Shown in pieces: positions 1-11,769 of a stretch of 64,000 nucleotides of DNA. The DNA is from Phytophthora hibernalis (taxonomy: Eukaryota; Oomycota; Peronosporomycetes; Peronosporales; Peronosporaceae): positions 124,001 to 188,000 of the forward strand of contig JAAKBF010000202.1 in the NCBI GenBank assembly GCA_012656075.1. Direction: 5' to 3'. The notes under the pieces are model-generated. The model was not told the origin of the DNA and did not search any database. It worked only from the letters and a program-made list of their open reading frames with translations. Made by a program: the position numbers and the translations under genes. How positions within the stretch are numbered: position 1 is the stretch's first letter; every line of letters begins with the position of its first letter.

Positions 1-545
1 ATCACTTGTAGCTAAGCTCCCCGGTAATAATTCCCGCAAACAGGATGTGTCGTGAGACACATTTAATTAAGCCAATCGCCACCGGTTAGCCGCAGTCGTG
101 AAATCTTGATTTTTTTAATTCAGGTGACGAATGGCCGGTGAGATGTAAGAAGGTCGTCATATCGACTTCTTCCCTAGATCAGCCAAGGTGCAGCAGTGGA
201 CCAGTCCAAGTCTTCATTACCTGCATGCTTGATATGTATCCTACTGCCAACCCAGCCGTGTGCGCATGGGGTGCGAGTCAGCTGCGGCGACCACGCATAC
301 CAAACCAGCCACGGGGCCATCAAGGAGCTGGACGCGAATGAGGTAGCCCACATTACACCGCTCGCAGTAAGGTGACTGACTGGTAGTATATCATCTCAAA
401 TGCATGCGACGCAAGTGCGCGTATGGAATCCCGATAGAAGACAGTCATGGACTAAAGAGAAGGATTCAGATGTATTACGACGCGCTTTACGTCCTTATGC
501 TATAGCAATTCCTCTGTCTCGGATGCGACTGGCCTTGGGAGCAAA
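1..545. other. No gene recognised
   Basis: No reading frame here resembles a known family. The stretch lies downstream of the piggyBac-like transposase that ends at 546, so it may be that element's 3' flank, but no TTAACCC terminal repeat matching the one at 3981-4001 is visible. The left end of the element is therefore lost or lies before position 1. Confidence 0.5.
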
Positions 546-3500
546 TTATAAATTTTGCAACACCATGTGCCAAATTTGCGAGCACGTAAACTCTTCGTTC
601 TTCGGGTGACCGCGTACTTTGTTACACAGCGTAACCAATCCGCGTTTACCCCGCAAGCACACAGCACAGAAGTCGGTTGAAGTCCCCCTCGCTTTTTCCT
701 TCTGGCTTGTAGTACGAACACACCTTGCATTGACGCTGGCGCAGACGCTGGACGCCATTGTTTAGGCGATAATCCTCAGTCTGTGATAGCGTATGCTCGC
801 CATTCATTGATGCCGGTCTCTCCACCGCAATATGCTCCCCTGGCGAAGAACGGGTTTGCGTGAAGCTATCCTCACTCTGCTCGATAAGATCTTGGTGAAG
901 CCGTGCTAGAAACTCGAAGTGTGAATTCTTCTTTCTCTTCTTTTCACACACATACTTGTAGACAATGTACGCGTTGACCAGGGCCATATCGACAAGCCCG
1001 AGGGATAGCCCTCTGTAGTATTTGTTGAACCTGTACATCGGTACGGCATAAATCAGAACAAATAATCCTTCCGTGTCAGCATAAAAACGTACCGGAGGGA
1101 CATCTGCATAAAGTATAGCTGATCCTGGCGATCGACACCACCCATGTAGCGCTGATATTCGGCTACCAGGTCAGGACACGGCACATCACTTGGACCCGTC
1201 TTTCCTCGTCGCCGCACCGTTGTGGGTTCGGCTGTCACTTAGGAAGACAAAAAGTACACGATAGTGTTGTCGGCCCACATGACCGAGATCACCGGGGTTC
1301 GACTTCGCCACTGCCATCCTAAACGTTCCTAGCGGCGTACGAGCTTGTCGCTTCTTCTTCGGATAGTTCAGCTGCTCGCACCAGCCCTTCCGGTCGGTCT
1401 GCATTGTGCCCACATAATTGAATCCCATTGTACGAAGTTGTTGAGCCAGTGGGATCGACGTATAGTAGCGATCACCCACCACCAGCCGGCGACCCTCAAA
1501 GGGTAAACCACGAAACACGCACGCAATCTCGGAAACGGTCGCGTGACATGACAATATTGAAAGGTCCTACCGGCAGTACTCCAATGGCATCCTTGAACCA
1601 ATGCTCTTCTATCTGCTTGTATGCCCTCAAATCATGTGCAAGTACCAATCCAATCCATTGCACGACTTCATGAGGGAAACCCTTTTGAATTTTCTGAGTT
1701 TCGTGAGTAATCTAGCCCTAGTTGGTTGTGCTCGATGTGTGACTGTTGCTTCATTCTCTTCTGCTTTCTGCAATCTGGATCCAGTGTCTGCTCCCAGTAC
1801 AGATTCGTCTGTGTAGCCACTTCACGCCAAAATGTCTTCGGAGGAAATAGTAGAAAAGTCTAAGCGGTGACTTGGAAGCCAGCATGATATCTTTTGAGGG
1901 CCCGCAATACCCTGAATACATCTTGTCGACTTCATGATCGTTCGGAATCTCAGCTTCAACGTGTTCCGGAAGCACTTCCCAGCCATCCACCTTCATTTGG
2001 TCGAATTGTAGACTTGAGATGACGCTGTCAGCATAAAAACAATGTTAGATGCTGTCCCAGTCAACATACTGTATCAAACGTAACTAACCTTGAATGCGCA
2101 TGTGCAATCGCGCCCGTTCGTCGTCGTTCATCAAGCCAGTAACGCGTTGCAACTCGCGTTGTAGACTGACATCTGTACATGACACTATTCCGCTCACGTC
2201 GCCGTCACTTTCATCGCCACCCGCGGTTTCAGGAGTGTCATCGTCTCCTTCTCCATCCGTATCGAGCTCTGTGTTGCTTGGGGTCACTACGTTCGGATCC
2301 ATCGATTCTATGTTGTCAAATCGGAGTGGTGAACATCCGCCGACATCACGTAGAAGCTGACCACGATCGCCAACTACGGCATCTTGTGTAACAGCGTGAT
2401 TATTTTCTTCTTCGCCGAGGTCTTCATCGTCATCCACCACTTCAGTACCGAGGTCATCATCGGGTACATACTCGCCATCGTCCGAGTTTGTGTCGGATAC
2501 ACGCCTGCCTTCCTCCGCTTCACTGTTACCCGAATGATCACGGGGTCCGTCGACTTCACACTGGGTCGAGTCATCGTCTTCATTAGCTGCCAGTTCAGTT
2601 GTGGGTGTGATCTTGTCAGCATTAGCATCAATCCGAACGCTTTCCCGGTCAGCATTAGCGCCACTTCGAACACGTTCGAGATTAGCATAAGCGTCGTCTG
2701 GGCTGACATTGTCAGCATTAGCAGTGATTCTGGTGGTAGCGTCAGCATTATTGTCAGCAATAACTTGCTTCGAGACACCTTCCGCGTCAGCATTAGGTCC
2801 GGCCGTTATACCCTCCGTGTCAGTGATATCGTCTGTGGTGATCGGAACAGCATTTCCTTCAAACCATACACATATTTTGTCAGCATATTCAACGAGATCC
2901 CCATATCGGGGGTGCTTACCATCCGGCGACGAAAATGTCGCTACATCTGATAAGGGTGGTTCAACGGCGTTTCCATCGCTCACTGTCGCCAAAAATATCA
3001 CAAGAGGTTAGTACCCTTCTTCTAGCCACATTGTAAGATCCCGAGACGCACCTGTTGTGTTTTCCGGTCCCCATACTTTGTCAAAACTTGCCATTCCTCA
3101 ATGCCGCGTGTTTGCTTCGTCCGCCAACTGCTTCTTCGTCTTCTTCTTCGGACGCTTTACCGTAGATCCCGCGCGCCGTTTAGCAGTCTTGCCTGTCTTC
3201 TCGGCAGGCTTGTTTACCGATTCGCGTTTCTTTTTCGCTGATGTTGGTGGCGGTGATGATGCAGTAGCTCGGCTCCGATGGTCTTTCACGTCTTCTTCAG
3301 CAACACCTCGAACTAAAAGTCGGATTTAAACAGTTAGTACATACAATAACACTAAAAATACAACTCCGTGCACGTACTTGCTTGTCCTTCGGGGCGCACC
3401 AACACGTTGGCAATGTTTAGACGTGCACACAACTCCTTATCTGATCGCACGTAAGATAGCAGCTCGTCCTGGCCGTTGCAGTAGTCGACACCGCTCTTTC

Positions 3501-3742
3501 CTCCTCTGACCTTGCCGCCAGGCTTCACGTCGTTATTGCTGCGACACGACGAGATTAGACCAACAACTAACACCTACGCACGCACAACGACGTACTGCAG
3601 CTGAATCCGCGTAGCTCCCTTCCAAGTCCAGTTCTCTTTTCTCAAACGAGACCAGATGTCCTTGAAATCCATAGGATACGCCATCCCGGTTGTCTTCTCC
3701 GCGGCGAAATATCAGAATGACTGGTTTGGCGCCGAAGCGCAA
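546..3742 (-). pseudogene. PiggyBac-like transposase (DDE_Tnp_1_7), internally deleted
   Basis: Relic of a cut-and-paste transposase that inserts at TTAA. From the N-terminus: a short opening segment (RRGEDNRDGVSY, near 3700), a lysine-rich basic stretch (3098-3289), an acidic region with repeated NAD tripeptides (2084-3001), the family block SPLRLFYYFL (near 1860), the block VQWIGLVLAH (near 1640), the catalytic-domain motif VVGDRYYTS (near 1480), YMGGVDRQDQ (near 1130), and a C-terminal cysteine-rich finger ending CSQIWH (546-760). Four GT-AG introns fit the frame changes: 3539-3595, 3313-3377, 2983-3051 and 2025-2088, two with TACTAAC-like branch sites. Near 1525-1535 the frame jumps from the N-terminal domain straight to VVGDRYYTS, so the segment with the first catalytic aspartate is missing. 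Several further frameshifts remain. The family call is firm; activity is unlikely. Confidence 0.85.
2600..2900 (-). repeat. Interspersed GTCAGCAT motifs inside the transposase N-terminal coding region
   Basis: The decamer GTCAGCATTA or close variants occurs six times between about 2614 and 2890 and encodes the recurring Asn-Ala-Asp tripeptide of the acidic region. Two further copies (TGTCAGCATAAAAAC) lie at about 1073 and 2025, the latter at the acceptor side of an intron. The spacing is irregular, so this is a dispersed motif rather than a tandem satellite. Confidence 0.7.
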
Positions 3743-3906
3743 CAGGGGAACCGATTTGTTTTCTCGAAATATGAGCTCTAAGATTCTTTAATCTATATGG
3801 TATGAAACCCAATAGGATCACCGTATTTGGATACGTGGCATGATATTTTGTGGGAAGGGGCGTTCCAACCTCTTGCAAATTTGTAACCATAGTGAAAACA
3901 AGTTAT

Positions 3907-3970
3907 CCTTATGCTGTTCCATAACATTATGCTGTTCCATAACATTATGCTGTTCCATAACAGCATAAGG
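3907..3970. repeat. 18-bp tandem repeat closed by an inverted repeat, subterminal to piggyBac-like end
   Basis: The unit ATGCTGTTCCATAACATT occurs almost three times with an 18-bp period (starts 3911, 3929, 3947). The block is bounded by the perfect inverted pair CCTTATGCTGTT (3907-3918) and AACAGCATAAGG (3959-3970), so the whole block can fold. It lies 27 bp inside the TTAA end, where piggyBac-type elements carry internal binding repeats; that role is inferred. Confidence 0.8.
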
Positions 3971-3980
3971 CGAAATTTCA

Positions 3981-4001
3981 CCCCCGCGTGCTAAGGGTTA
4001 A
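3981..4001 (-). repeat. PiggyBac-type terminal inverted repeat with TTAA target site
   Basis: Read on the minus strand the end is TTAACCCTTAGCACGCGGGG; TTAA occupies 3998-4001. TTAA followed by CCC is the classical piggyBac terminus, and it lies just upstream of the transposase, so it marks the right-hand boundary. It shares TTAACCCTT with the MITE at 4639-5170. Confidence 0.75.
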
Positions 4002-4638
4002 TGGATCGTGGATATGCCACACGATCACAAGCGGGTATGCTGCTGGGGCTTTGGTGTGTGGACTCCACTGCTCCGTCGCCTTACCTTTCCAGCGACCCTG
4101 CGTCAGTCTTGTAGAACACCGTTGCTCCTGCCGAGGATATGCTCCGCTGTGTGCCAGATCGCACCGTTCTCGATTCTAAAACACGTGCACCGAGAAGAAG
4201 AATTCTGCTTGACGAGGGGGCTCTGTATGCGGCGTACTTTTGTAAAGAGAACCGTTGGCGTCCACGGATCCACACGAGCTGTAAAGAGGGCATCACGTAG
4301 TGATTTATTAGACTCTTGTGGCGTGTAGTCGTCATGTGCGTACATCTTCAAAACTTTTAAGAGCTCGCTGCTTGCAGCTCGGACCTTTAGAGATCTTCAT
4401 CTTCGTGTTGTGAAAGGTCGCAGAAATGGGGAGGAGGCGTGCCCCACAATTGTGCAACGCAATTGAAAGGGATCGACCCTCAAGCAACTTAACGGAGCAA
4501 AGCGACTGAGGTTCTCCAGTACTAGTTTATGAAACTGTCTAATGGTACAAACCAAGGATCTGGGGTGGTAAAGCAACTCACTTGGCAGGCCGAAACAACG
4601 CCTGTGGTTTCAAGATCCGTATGCGCAGCACGCGGGGC
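4002..4638. other. No gene recognised
   Basis: Short open frames exist on both strands (for example 4103-4351 minus, 83 codons), but none resembles a known family or has clear coding character. This is the unique flank between the piggyBac-like end and the TTAA MITE. Confidence 0.5.
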
Positions 4639-5170
4639 TTAACCCTTTTGTTGCCCATACATTTTCTATTTCAAATGCATTCTTTAATCAAGATAAAATT
4701 ACAAAACGACGCATAATGCCTCGTTTTGCTATTACTTTCTGGTGACTATATTCTAAGTTTACTGAAATGACCAGAAAATGTTTTGCATCGTTTTGTAATT
4801 TTTCCGGTAGACATATTATTGGTCAATATTAAAATCAAAATATTTGATTGGACGTTTTTAGTAAAATGATGCATTACACCGTTCACTCTAATTAGTCTGA
4901 CCCTGACTAATTATGGTGTACGATTTTTTTGGAGAAAGTCGAACTTTTGAATTGATCTTGTGGCAACAATATTAAATTTTTCTTGAAAGTAAGATGATGA
5001 TTGGCTTCGCCTCGGCGAGATCTGCGCAAATCCACCGTATATGTGCTCTTTGGATTTTTTGTCGTCGTGGTGTCACGAAAAGTACAGAAGCATGACTATA
5101 TTCGAAGCACGACTAATTAGAGTGAACGGTGTATGCCACGTATTGAACCAGTCGGCAACAAAAGGGTTAA
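4639..5170. mobile_element. PiggyBac-type MITE with 17-bp TIRs and TTAA ends
   Basis: A 532-bp non-coding element bounded by TTAACCCTTTTGTTGCC (4639-4655) and its perfect reverse complement (5154-5170); the outer TTAA of each end is the duplicated target. The interior is AT-rich and has no coding frame. The TTAACCCTT start matches the end of the neighbouring piggyBac-like element, so a piggyBac relative probably mobilised it (inference). A second MITE is nested inside. Confidence 0.88.
4877..5131. mobile_element. Tc1/mariner-type MITE nested in the TTAA MITE (copy 1)
   Basis: Ends are CACCGTTCACTCTAATTAGT at 4877 and its reverse complement finishing at 5131, flanked by TA at 4875-4876 and 5132-5133. 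TA duplication is the hallmark of Tc1/mariner-type insertion. The 255-bp body is non-coding. A second copy with the same ends and near-identical subterminal sequence (GACTAATTATGG, ATTCGAAGCACGACTAATTA) is at 21470-21738. It must have inserted after the host MITE. Confidence 0.9.
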
Positions 5171-5476
5171 AATTTTCTTCGTTCATTCTGCACGATGAAT
5201 TCCATTTATCTGTACTTATTTTGAATTCGTCGTGCAGATCTTGTCCTTTGTATGGATTTCGTCGTGCAGATTGACCGACGATTTCCCCGAATGCAAAAAT
5301 GGCACGCATATATTGATCTCTGAAATCGTTTTATTCACTTGAATTCGTCGTGCAAAGCGCACGACCAAATCGTTTTGGACATCAGATCGACTAATAGAAA
5401 CAGAAGGACACAGACTGATAGAAACAGAAGGACACAATGTGCTCAACAAATGTTTTGGGCATTAAACTCTCGCGCT
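5171..5476. repeat. GAATTCGTCGTGCA repeats and a 24-bp tandem duplication
   Basis: The motif GAATTCGTCGTGCA occurs at 5223 and 5341, a variant at 5254, and an inverted variant (CTGCACGATGAATTCC) at 5188-5203. A related copy is far away at about 51215. Two 24-bp units containing GATAGAAACAGAAGGACACA, or a one-base variant, follow at 5389-5412 and 5413-5436. No gene is seen. This is the flank into which the large LINE inserted; the left target duplication starts at 5477. Confidence 0.65.
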
Positions 5477-5492
5477 AATGTCCTCGATAATT
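5477..5492. repeat. LINE target-site duplication, left copy
   Basis: AATGTCCTCGATAATT, identical to 15419-15434. Together they give the exact insertion limits of the first LINE. Confidence 0.92.
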
Positions 5493-5961
5493 ACTCTCCA
5501 AATCGCCTCGGAATACACGAGACGATTTGCTGTGAGGACCCCTGCCAGCCGCAAGATCTGGACCACCAGGAACACACGGGAGACGAAGCTGCCCACGCGG
5601 ACATTTACGTCGACATGATCACAGTACCACCCACGGGACGCGGGGGCGGGTTGGGGCCGAAACCCCAGATCCACCAGACGGACGGGGAGAACGCGTAGCG
5701 CGGGCCAAAACCGCCATGGTCACCAAGACGGCGGAGCCACCCGCTTCAAAAGAAAAGTTAAGTGGACCACACCACAATTTGGGGGCCCGCACCCACAGGG
5801 CCCCAACCAACAAGAAACAGCGACTCCGCCCTCGGCGCTTGTAACGACACCATCGGACGCACAAGGGAGGGGCGGAGAGCGACAAGCTGATCAGCACGTA
5901 CGGACAGCAGCGAGCGGATGGACGGCAGTCACAATCGCACCCAGAGTTAGATGCCGACACA

Positions 5962-7031
5962 GTGAGTTATGCTGCCGCGGTGAGAAACGGCGGCGCCATT
6001 CTACCAGTGGAGGAAACCCAGATCCCGCGCACGATTGCTGGGCAGTGGAAACCAAGAGAACGCCATATCCTGCTGCTTGACACGCTGAGCAACGACTGGC
6101 ATAAATCGAGTGAACCGGTGGACACAGCCCACCAGGCGACGTTACGCCGCGCAGCACAAGGGACGTCAGAAGTGCGCGACGACTCGACCCTGAGACAGCT
6201 CACGGCAACGGAGACGGAGACGCTTCTCGCGTATTTGAATGGAGGGTTGGAGCTGCCTCATGCGCCGGTTTTCCTGAAATCTACGATGCCTCTCTTACAG
6301 AGAGCCATGCTGGAACAATTCCATGAGTCACACATTGAGGTGCTACTGACAGCGGATGTGTCCCAGGCGGCGAAACTAAGGCGCAACATGAACCATCAGA
6401 CGCTCATAGCTCAACTGTATGCGGCTAATGCAGATTCAGCGCGGGGTCACCAGATGCTCAATCGGATCATGGATGATATGAAGAGGCTGAGCTTCGATGG
6501 GGTCCACACGCTGAGATTCGTCTTCAACTCGAGACGAATTGCAGAGCAGTACATGGGCCTTGGTTTCAGACCGAATGGCACGCGCATTGAGCTGGAGGAC
6601 TCAGGGACAGGAGGGGCGACGGGAACGTACAAACCGGCGAGACTCCAACGGCAGTATGCAATTCGCGTGTATGGAGCGGAGGAGATGGGACTGGTGGTCC
6701 TAATAACCTCTCTAGGGAACTACCGGGCGTGAACGTCGTAGTCGCGGAGCGGTCCAGACTGGACTCGAACGATATCGTCGACAACAGATACTATTTGCTT
6801 CGCTTTGATGGCGAAGGCTGCCCACCAGAGCTGCGCGGACTTACGAAAGTGGAGATCAATGGGCAAGTGGTGACACTACATCATCACGTGGTGTACCAGC
6901 GCCTGCCGTGTGCTCGGTGGTACGCCCCTTTCATACGACTGGTTTCTGCAAAACGAAACCACTACATATGGAACGACAACACGCGAAATACAAGCGCACG
7001 TACCAGGGACCGGTCCCAGTCCACCACGTAG
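5962..7031 (+). pseudogene. LINE ORF1-like protein
   Basis: The start context MSYAAAVRNGG opens a 256-residue frame (5962-6732) that ends in RQYAIRVYGAEEMG. The protein continues after a shift as a frame at 6729-7031 (DNRYYLLRFDGEGCPPELRG). The position upstream of an endonuclease/RT protein and the mixed alpha/beta composition suit the nucleic-acid-binding ORF1 of LINEs, but no RRM or zinc knuckle can be pointed out with certainty. It belongs to the element bounded by the 5477/15419 duplication. Confidence 0.6.
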
Positions 7032-7380
7032 GACTGGCAGTCCAGTATCAACATACGGACGGCGATAGCTTGGCACATTTCCTAACAACGCTACAGCAGG
7101 CGTTGGCCGGGTCGGTGAAGCAGGGACGTCCACACAGACCCCAGCAGTATTGGCTGGCTGACTCGAAGACTGGGGACATTAACTCGACGGGACAAGCACT
7201 GGCTGGAGGCAACCCACCTTCATCGGGACGGGACCTACCGAGGGCAGCGGCAGCGACGACGGGGCCTTCAGAGGTGTTCCCCGCAAGCTCCGACGGTTTT
7301 CAAAGGGTCAAGAACAGACACCGCCGGACTCAACCAAGTGGAGAGAAGCAGGATGCTGCAGGACCTAATAAACACCGAGG

Positions 7381-9213
7381 GTGGCACTAGAGGTACACCA
7401 GAGCCCCGGCAACAAGTGGACCGGTCGAGGGGGTTCCCATGCCAGCGACGGGACGCGGGAGGCCAAAGACAGTTTCTCGAAAGCGGAGAAGCGGCAGAGT
7501 ATTGGCGGGCCCAAGGCCTCTTCTACGACAAAAGCCCCGCCAGCCAAAGCAAACCCACCTGCTTTCGTCAAATTCCAACGTGAGAGGGCTCGCGGCCGCT
7601 ATGAGGTGCTGGCTGAGAACGATGAAGAGGACAGTGACAACGACAGCGACCGTGAGTTGGACGAGGCGCCCTGTGCGTGTGCACCGACGGATCAGCACAT
7701 TACGCACGAGTCGGAGAAGGACGACAAGAACTCGGCGGAAGCCATGCAAGGTCTTCACCGAGGCCATAAATTGCCTGCGCCGCCGACGGAGCATACGACA
7801 GGGGCATCGCGTCTACAGAACGAAGTGGACACGGACATGGTGACCGACGACGAATCAGAGGTGTCCGGGTACGTGGGCTCATCAGCCCCTTCGTACACGC
7901 AATCTCCTGCTGCAACCCCGGGGTCGGAATTCCCTTACTCTCTGAAATCGGAGGGGCTGGACGCAGAGATGATTACGGAGGAGAAGGCCGAGTTGATGCA
8001 GACAGCTAAGGTGGCCGAAAACGGCGACAACGCAGACACAACGGGGGCGAGCACTAGCACAACAACACCGTCGCTGAGTCAGGATGGTTTTGCGCTGGAT
8101 CCGATCGCTCCGGCCCCAGGGATGCCGCAACAGCTCTCTGTTTTCCTATTACCTTTCTAGGGATCGCTTACTTCGATTCCGGCGAACGGTCAATGTGCGT
8201 ACACAGCTCTGTATGCGTCCACGACCACGACGGTTGAAACAAAGCTCCAGCTCACAGCGGCCGTGGTGAAAGGAGCGAATGCGGTACAGCGCAGTATCTA
8301 CACGCTGATGATGACCAACCTCGCCAATGACGTGGAATGTAATGTAGTGGACCCATGCAGGGAACTGCAGCGTCTATATCCGACTTAACCTCCTCCAACG
8401 GACGTAGCGGTGGCGACGGGTGCCCTATACACCCACTACATGCAAGAGTGCGCTCGAACAGTCAGCGCCCATGTACCTTCGACCTTCTGGGCGGGTACAG
8501 AGGTTCTCCGCGCGATGGCGCAATACTTAAGAGAACCTTTATTCGTGCTGGAAGTGGACACCCACAATGATGCCCATGTGCAACGATATTACTACAAGGA
8601 TCACACATTGCCGAACGGGGACACTCACGAAACTGGCTGCGGCGGCGCGATGGACGACAGGAAGGCGAGAACTATGCTTGACCATTACGCTAGACTGCAT
8701 GTCTTGCCGGTGTTCATAGTGTTGAAGAGACACGAAGGACACTTCTACGGTGTCCACCATGGGGATATCACCGCCAAATGGCAGGCGGAGGTAGATGCAG
8801 ACTGGTCGACCATCAACTGTGCGACGCACCACTGGTACTCAGAGGTGATGGCGCACATCGAGTACAGCAAGGGACGCGTGGCGGTCATTGATTCCATGCA
8901 GGACGATGACACAACGAACACTGTCGTTATCGGGGCGTTAGATCGCAGAGCCCGACTGGATGTGATACACGACCGCTTACGGCTGGACAAACTCGATAGC
9001 GTATACTATGATATCGCCATCTTGGAAGACGGATTGACCAAGGAGGCGAAACGCTACACCACATGGCCGGCGCAGAAGGGGATGTGGCAAGGCTGGTTGA
9101 CGCTCATTATGGCACCGGCGAAGAGGGCAACGCGAGCGGCAGATTCCGCATCTCACCCCACGGCAGAGTGGCGCTTCCTACGTATCAACGAATCCCCAAT
9201 GCGATACGGCTAG
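7381..9213 (+). pseudogene. LINE ORF2 N-terminus: acidic linker plus OTU-like cysteine protease
   Basis: One continuous frame broken by only two stops: TAG at 8158-8160 and TAA at 8386-8388; the other LINE has Gln at the second site. Residues 1-260 are acidic and low complexity. After the first stop comes the cysteine box PANGQCAYTALYA (Cys codon 8194-8196), then FWAGTEVLRAMAQ, and a histidine box GHFYGVHH near 8740. This is the C...H order of OTU-type deubiquitinase-fold proteases. OTU domains are known from some non-LTR elements such as Dualen; substrate and activity here are inferred. The equivalent region in the second LINE is cut before the cysteine box. Confidence 0.6.
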
Positions 9214-9328
9214 AACCAGAATTGCTCTCGGACCGCTCCAAGCTCAGACAACTCAAGAAAGAAAATGAGGCGGCCATTTCGACCTGGAGAAAGCACGCTT
9301 CGACAGCTTTTAAGCCTTCACAAACGAA

Positions 9329-9940
9329 TTGCGAGGGGGAAACGTCGTCACGCTACTGCAGGGGCTGCTGTCGGATCGTCCGGCCCTTCATGAACTGCTC
9401 AAATGCTTACCTTTTCTGGAGCTAGCAGTGAAGATGATGTCCACTGACTTGATACAGCGCTGGGGTGAATTGGAGGCGTATAACGTGCAAGTGGTCATGC
9501 TCCGTGAGATATTGGTGGACGATGCGACACCAACTCACACCAAGGAATTCAGCAGAACGTGGTTAGCGGCGTGCACCGCGGATAGTGGGGTCCATCGGGA
9601 TCGAGTGGTCGCACGCGACATGGGGAGATGGAAACGGCTGCAAGCCATGTATGAGGGAGCTCCGCAAGGGGAGTGCCCGATCGACGTCAGCAACGACTGC
9701 TGGAACATACTGCAGATCCTATCTTTCGCGACGTGGGCCTGGGGTACCACACCGTGGGGCCGCAGTCCAAGAACACGCTTGGGATCCGTGTATCGTGCTC
9801 ATCCAGCGGTGCGGCAGGTACGCGAGACGATCGCAGCTAGAGGGGACTGGGGAGACCTGGTGGCCCTACCCACTGGTATAACGTTGGAGGATAGACTAGC
9901 TGCGATGGCAGCTGGGATAACCTCCGTGTATCGATACTAA
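9329..9940 (+). pseudogene. LINE ORF2 interdomain region
   Basis: A 203-residue frame between the OTU-like and endonuclease domains. It is shared with the second LINE: CTADSGVHRDRVVARDMGRW here aligns with CTTDAGSDRDRLIARDADRW at about 57440. No known domain is recognised. It contains aromatic-rich text (CWNILQILSFATWAWGTTPW) also kept in the other copy, which argues for real coding constraint in the ancestor. Confidence 0.5.
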
Positions 9941-10369
9941 GGCCAGCCCAGCCCACACAATAGCCTCCGGCGAGGACACAGCGCTGTCTCGGACGCAACC
10001 GGGGCGGAGTTCTCAGAAGTCGCAGTTGAGAGCTGCCTCTGACGAAAACCACCCACAACACGCGCACCATGTAAGGAGGGGGCAACGTGAGACCGAGGAG
10101 ACTCGTAATCACACGACCACCAACTGGAGCAGGGCGAATAAGGCCAACAGGAGGCAGAAGTCTACGCCTTCAAGGCCACGAACATCGCCGAACATGCGCC
10201 ACAGAGGGAGAAGACCGAGGGGTGCCGAGACAACGCACGCTCGGAGATTTCTTTCCGACTGTGACGACGGACCAAAGAGATAGACAAGTACGAAGGGCGT
10301 TCCGACAGGAGAGAAAGCGGGACATAGCGACGCTGAAAACAGAGGAAGGCCGAATGGACCGTGCCACAC

Positions 10370-11250
10370 GCCGTCCTTTGGAGCCGTTCCATCATCATGA
10401 CAGAACGTTCAGCTACGTGACGCAGAACGTAAATGGATTTGGGAGCAGCGAGGCTCACAGAGATGAATTTTTCCGCGAGTTTCGGCACGAAGACGGACAC
10501 GGTGGAAAAGATGTCATCTTTTTACAAGAGACGCATGTGGAGCCGGCTGAGGTGGGTCACATCAGCTCAATGCACGCGCACGCTTAGGGTTTCCGAACAC
10601 CGGAAGCTGGGAGTGCTCTATCGTTTTGGTCACCATCGACTCAACGCAAGGGTGGGTGGCCATATTGCTAGACCCTTACGGTAATATGCAAACGGTCACG
10701 CCGGTGCTGGAGAAGGAGTGGAACAGCCACTTCATGGCAGTGACAGGCACGTATGCAGGGGTGAGAATATTGATGATGTGCGTTTACGCCCCGCACAGAC
10801 ACGGCCAGAGAGAGACTTTCTACCGACGGCTTAGCAACATGGACTTACCTAAGATGGACAAGTTGATCGTCGGAGGCGATTTCAACTGTACGATGGACTC
10901 TAGGTTGGAGCGAAGCTGGTTTAGGAGGACATCGGAGAATGAGTCTCCAGCGCTGGCGAACGTATTGGCAAAATGGGGGCTAGTATACGCACCAGAGCCT
11001 CCGGATGACGAAGCCCATCTGAATGTGGACGAGTACTATGCCTTAACTCAGAAGGCGTAGAGGCAACTGCGCGCTTGGATAGATGGTATATTTCGGCCCC
11101 ACTGGTCGAATGGGTGGCGGCAGTGGAAGTTGGTCGCACAGGGACCCGAGCGGACCATAATGCTGTCCGCCTCCACTTGCGTAGCCCAACTGACCCAATC
11201 AGAGTCATAAAACCGGCTAGAGTCTACCCACCGCCGCCGATCGCAGCGAA
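10370..11250 (+). pseudogene. LINE AP endonuclease domain
   Basis: Endonuclease/exonuclease/phosphatase fold that nicks the target DNA. Visible motifs in order: YVTQNVNGFG (near 10418), IFLQETHV with the catalytic Glu (near 10520), MMCVYAPH (near 10775), VGGDFNCTMDS (near 10870), and ADHNAVRLHL (near 11150), matching the family's Asn, Glu, Asp-x-Asn and Asp-His signatures. At least two frameshifts lie within it (about 10590-10630 and 11060), so the domain is read in pieces. It precedes the reverse transcriptase as in all APE-type LINEs. Confidence 0.85.
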
Positions 11251-11769
11251 TGCGGTACGCGAGAGCATGCTACTTAGGCTGCAAGCGCCTCAAGAACAAC
11301 TACAGACGGAGACATGCACGCCAGAAGGGTGGGCACTAGCATGGGACACCCTCAAAGTAGAGCTGAGGAAGGAAACACTGGGACTCATCAAGAGCCGAAG
11401 GAAGACAGCGAGAGCAACCTACAAGCAAAGGATGCGGCGCCTTCCCAAGCAAGAGAAGCGATTGAAAGAGGCGAGTGAGGGGATTGCTCCAACAGTGGCC
11501 ACCATCACGGACTCACTGGACGTCCTCTCCATCAAGGATGGCCGCGGTAGTACACAGATGCAGCGGGTCCGGAACGCGATTAACACGTGCACAAAGGGTC
11601 GTGCAGCTACCCAGCAACGAAGGCTGTTCCGCGAAGGAGGATACAGCGACGGCAAAACCACGCGACAGATGTTCAGGAGGGTCAGCACGAAGTATGAGGA
11701 CAACGAAATACACAAGTTGGACGCGGCGAGCGGGCACTCCGCAAGGGGGTTTACGAGAAGGCCGACACG

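Noticed and set aside
2094..3011. Plus-strand coding frames over the NAD-repeat region
   Set aside because: These are shadows of the minus-strand transposase N-terminus, created by its biased codon use.
4008..4351. Host gene fragment next to the piggyBac-like end
   Set aside because: Frames on both strands are short, overlap each other and contain no recognisable motif.
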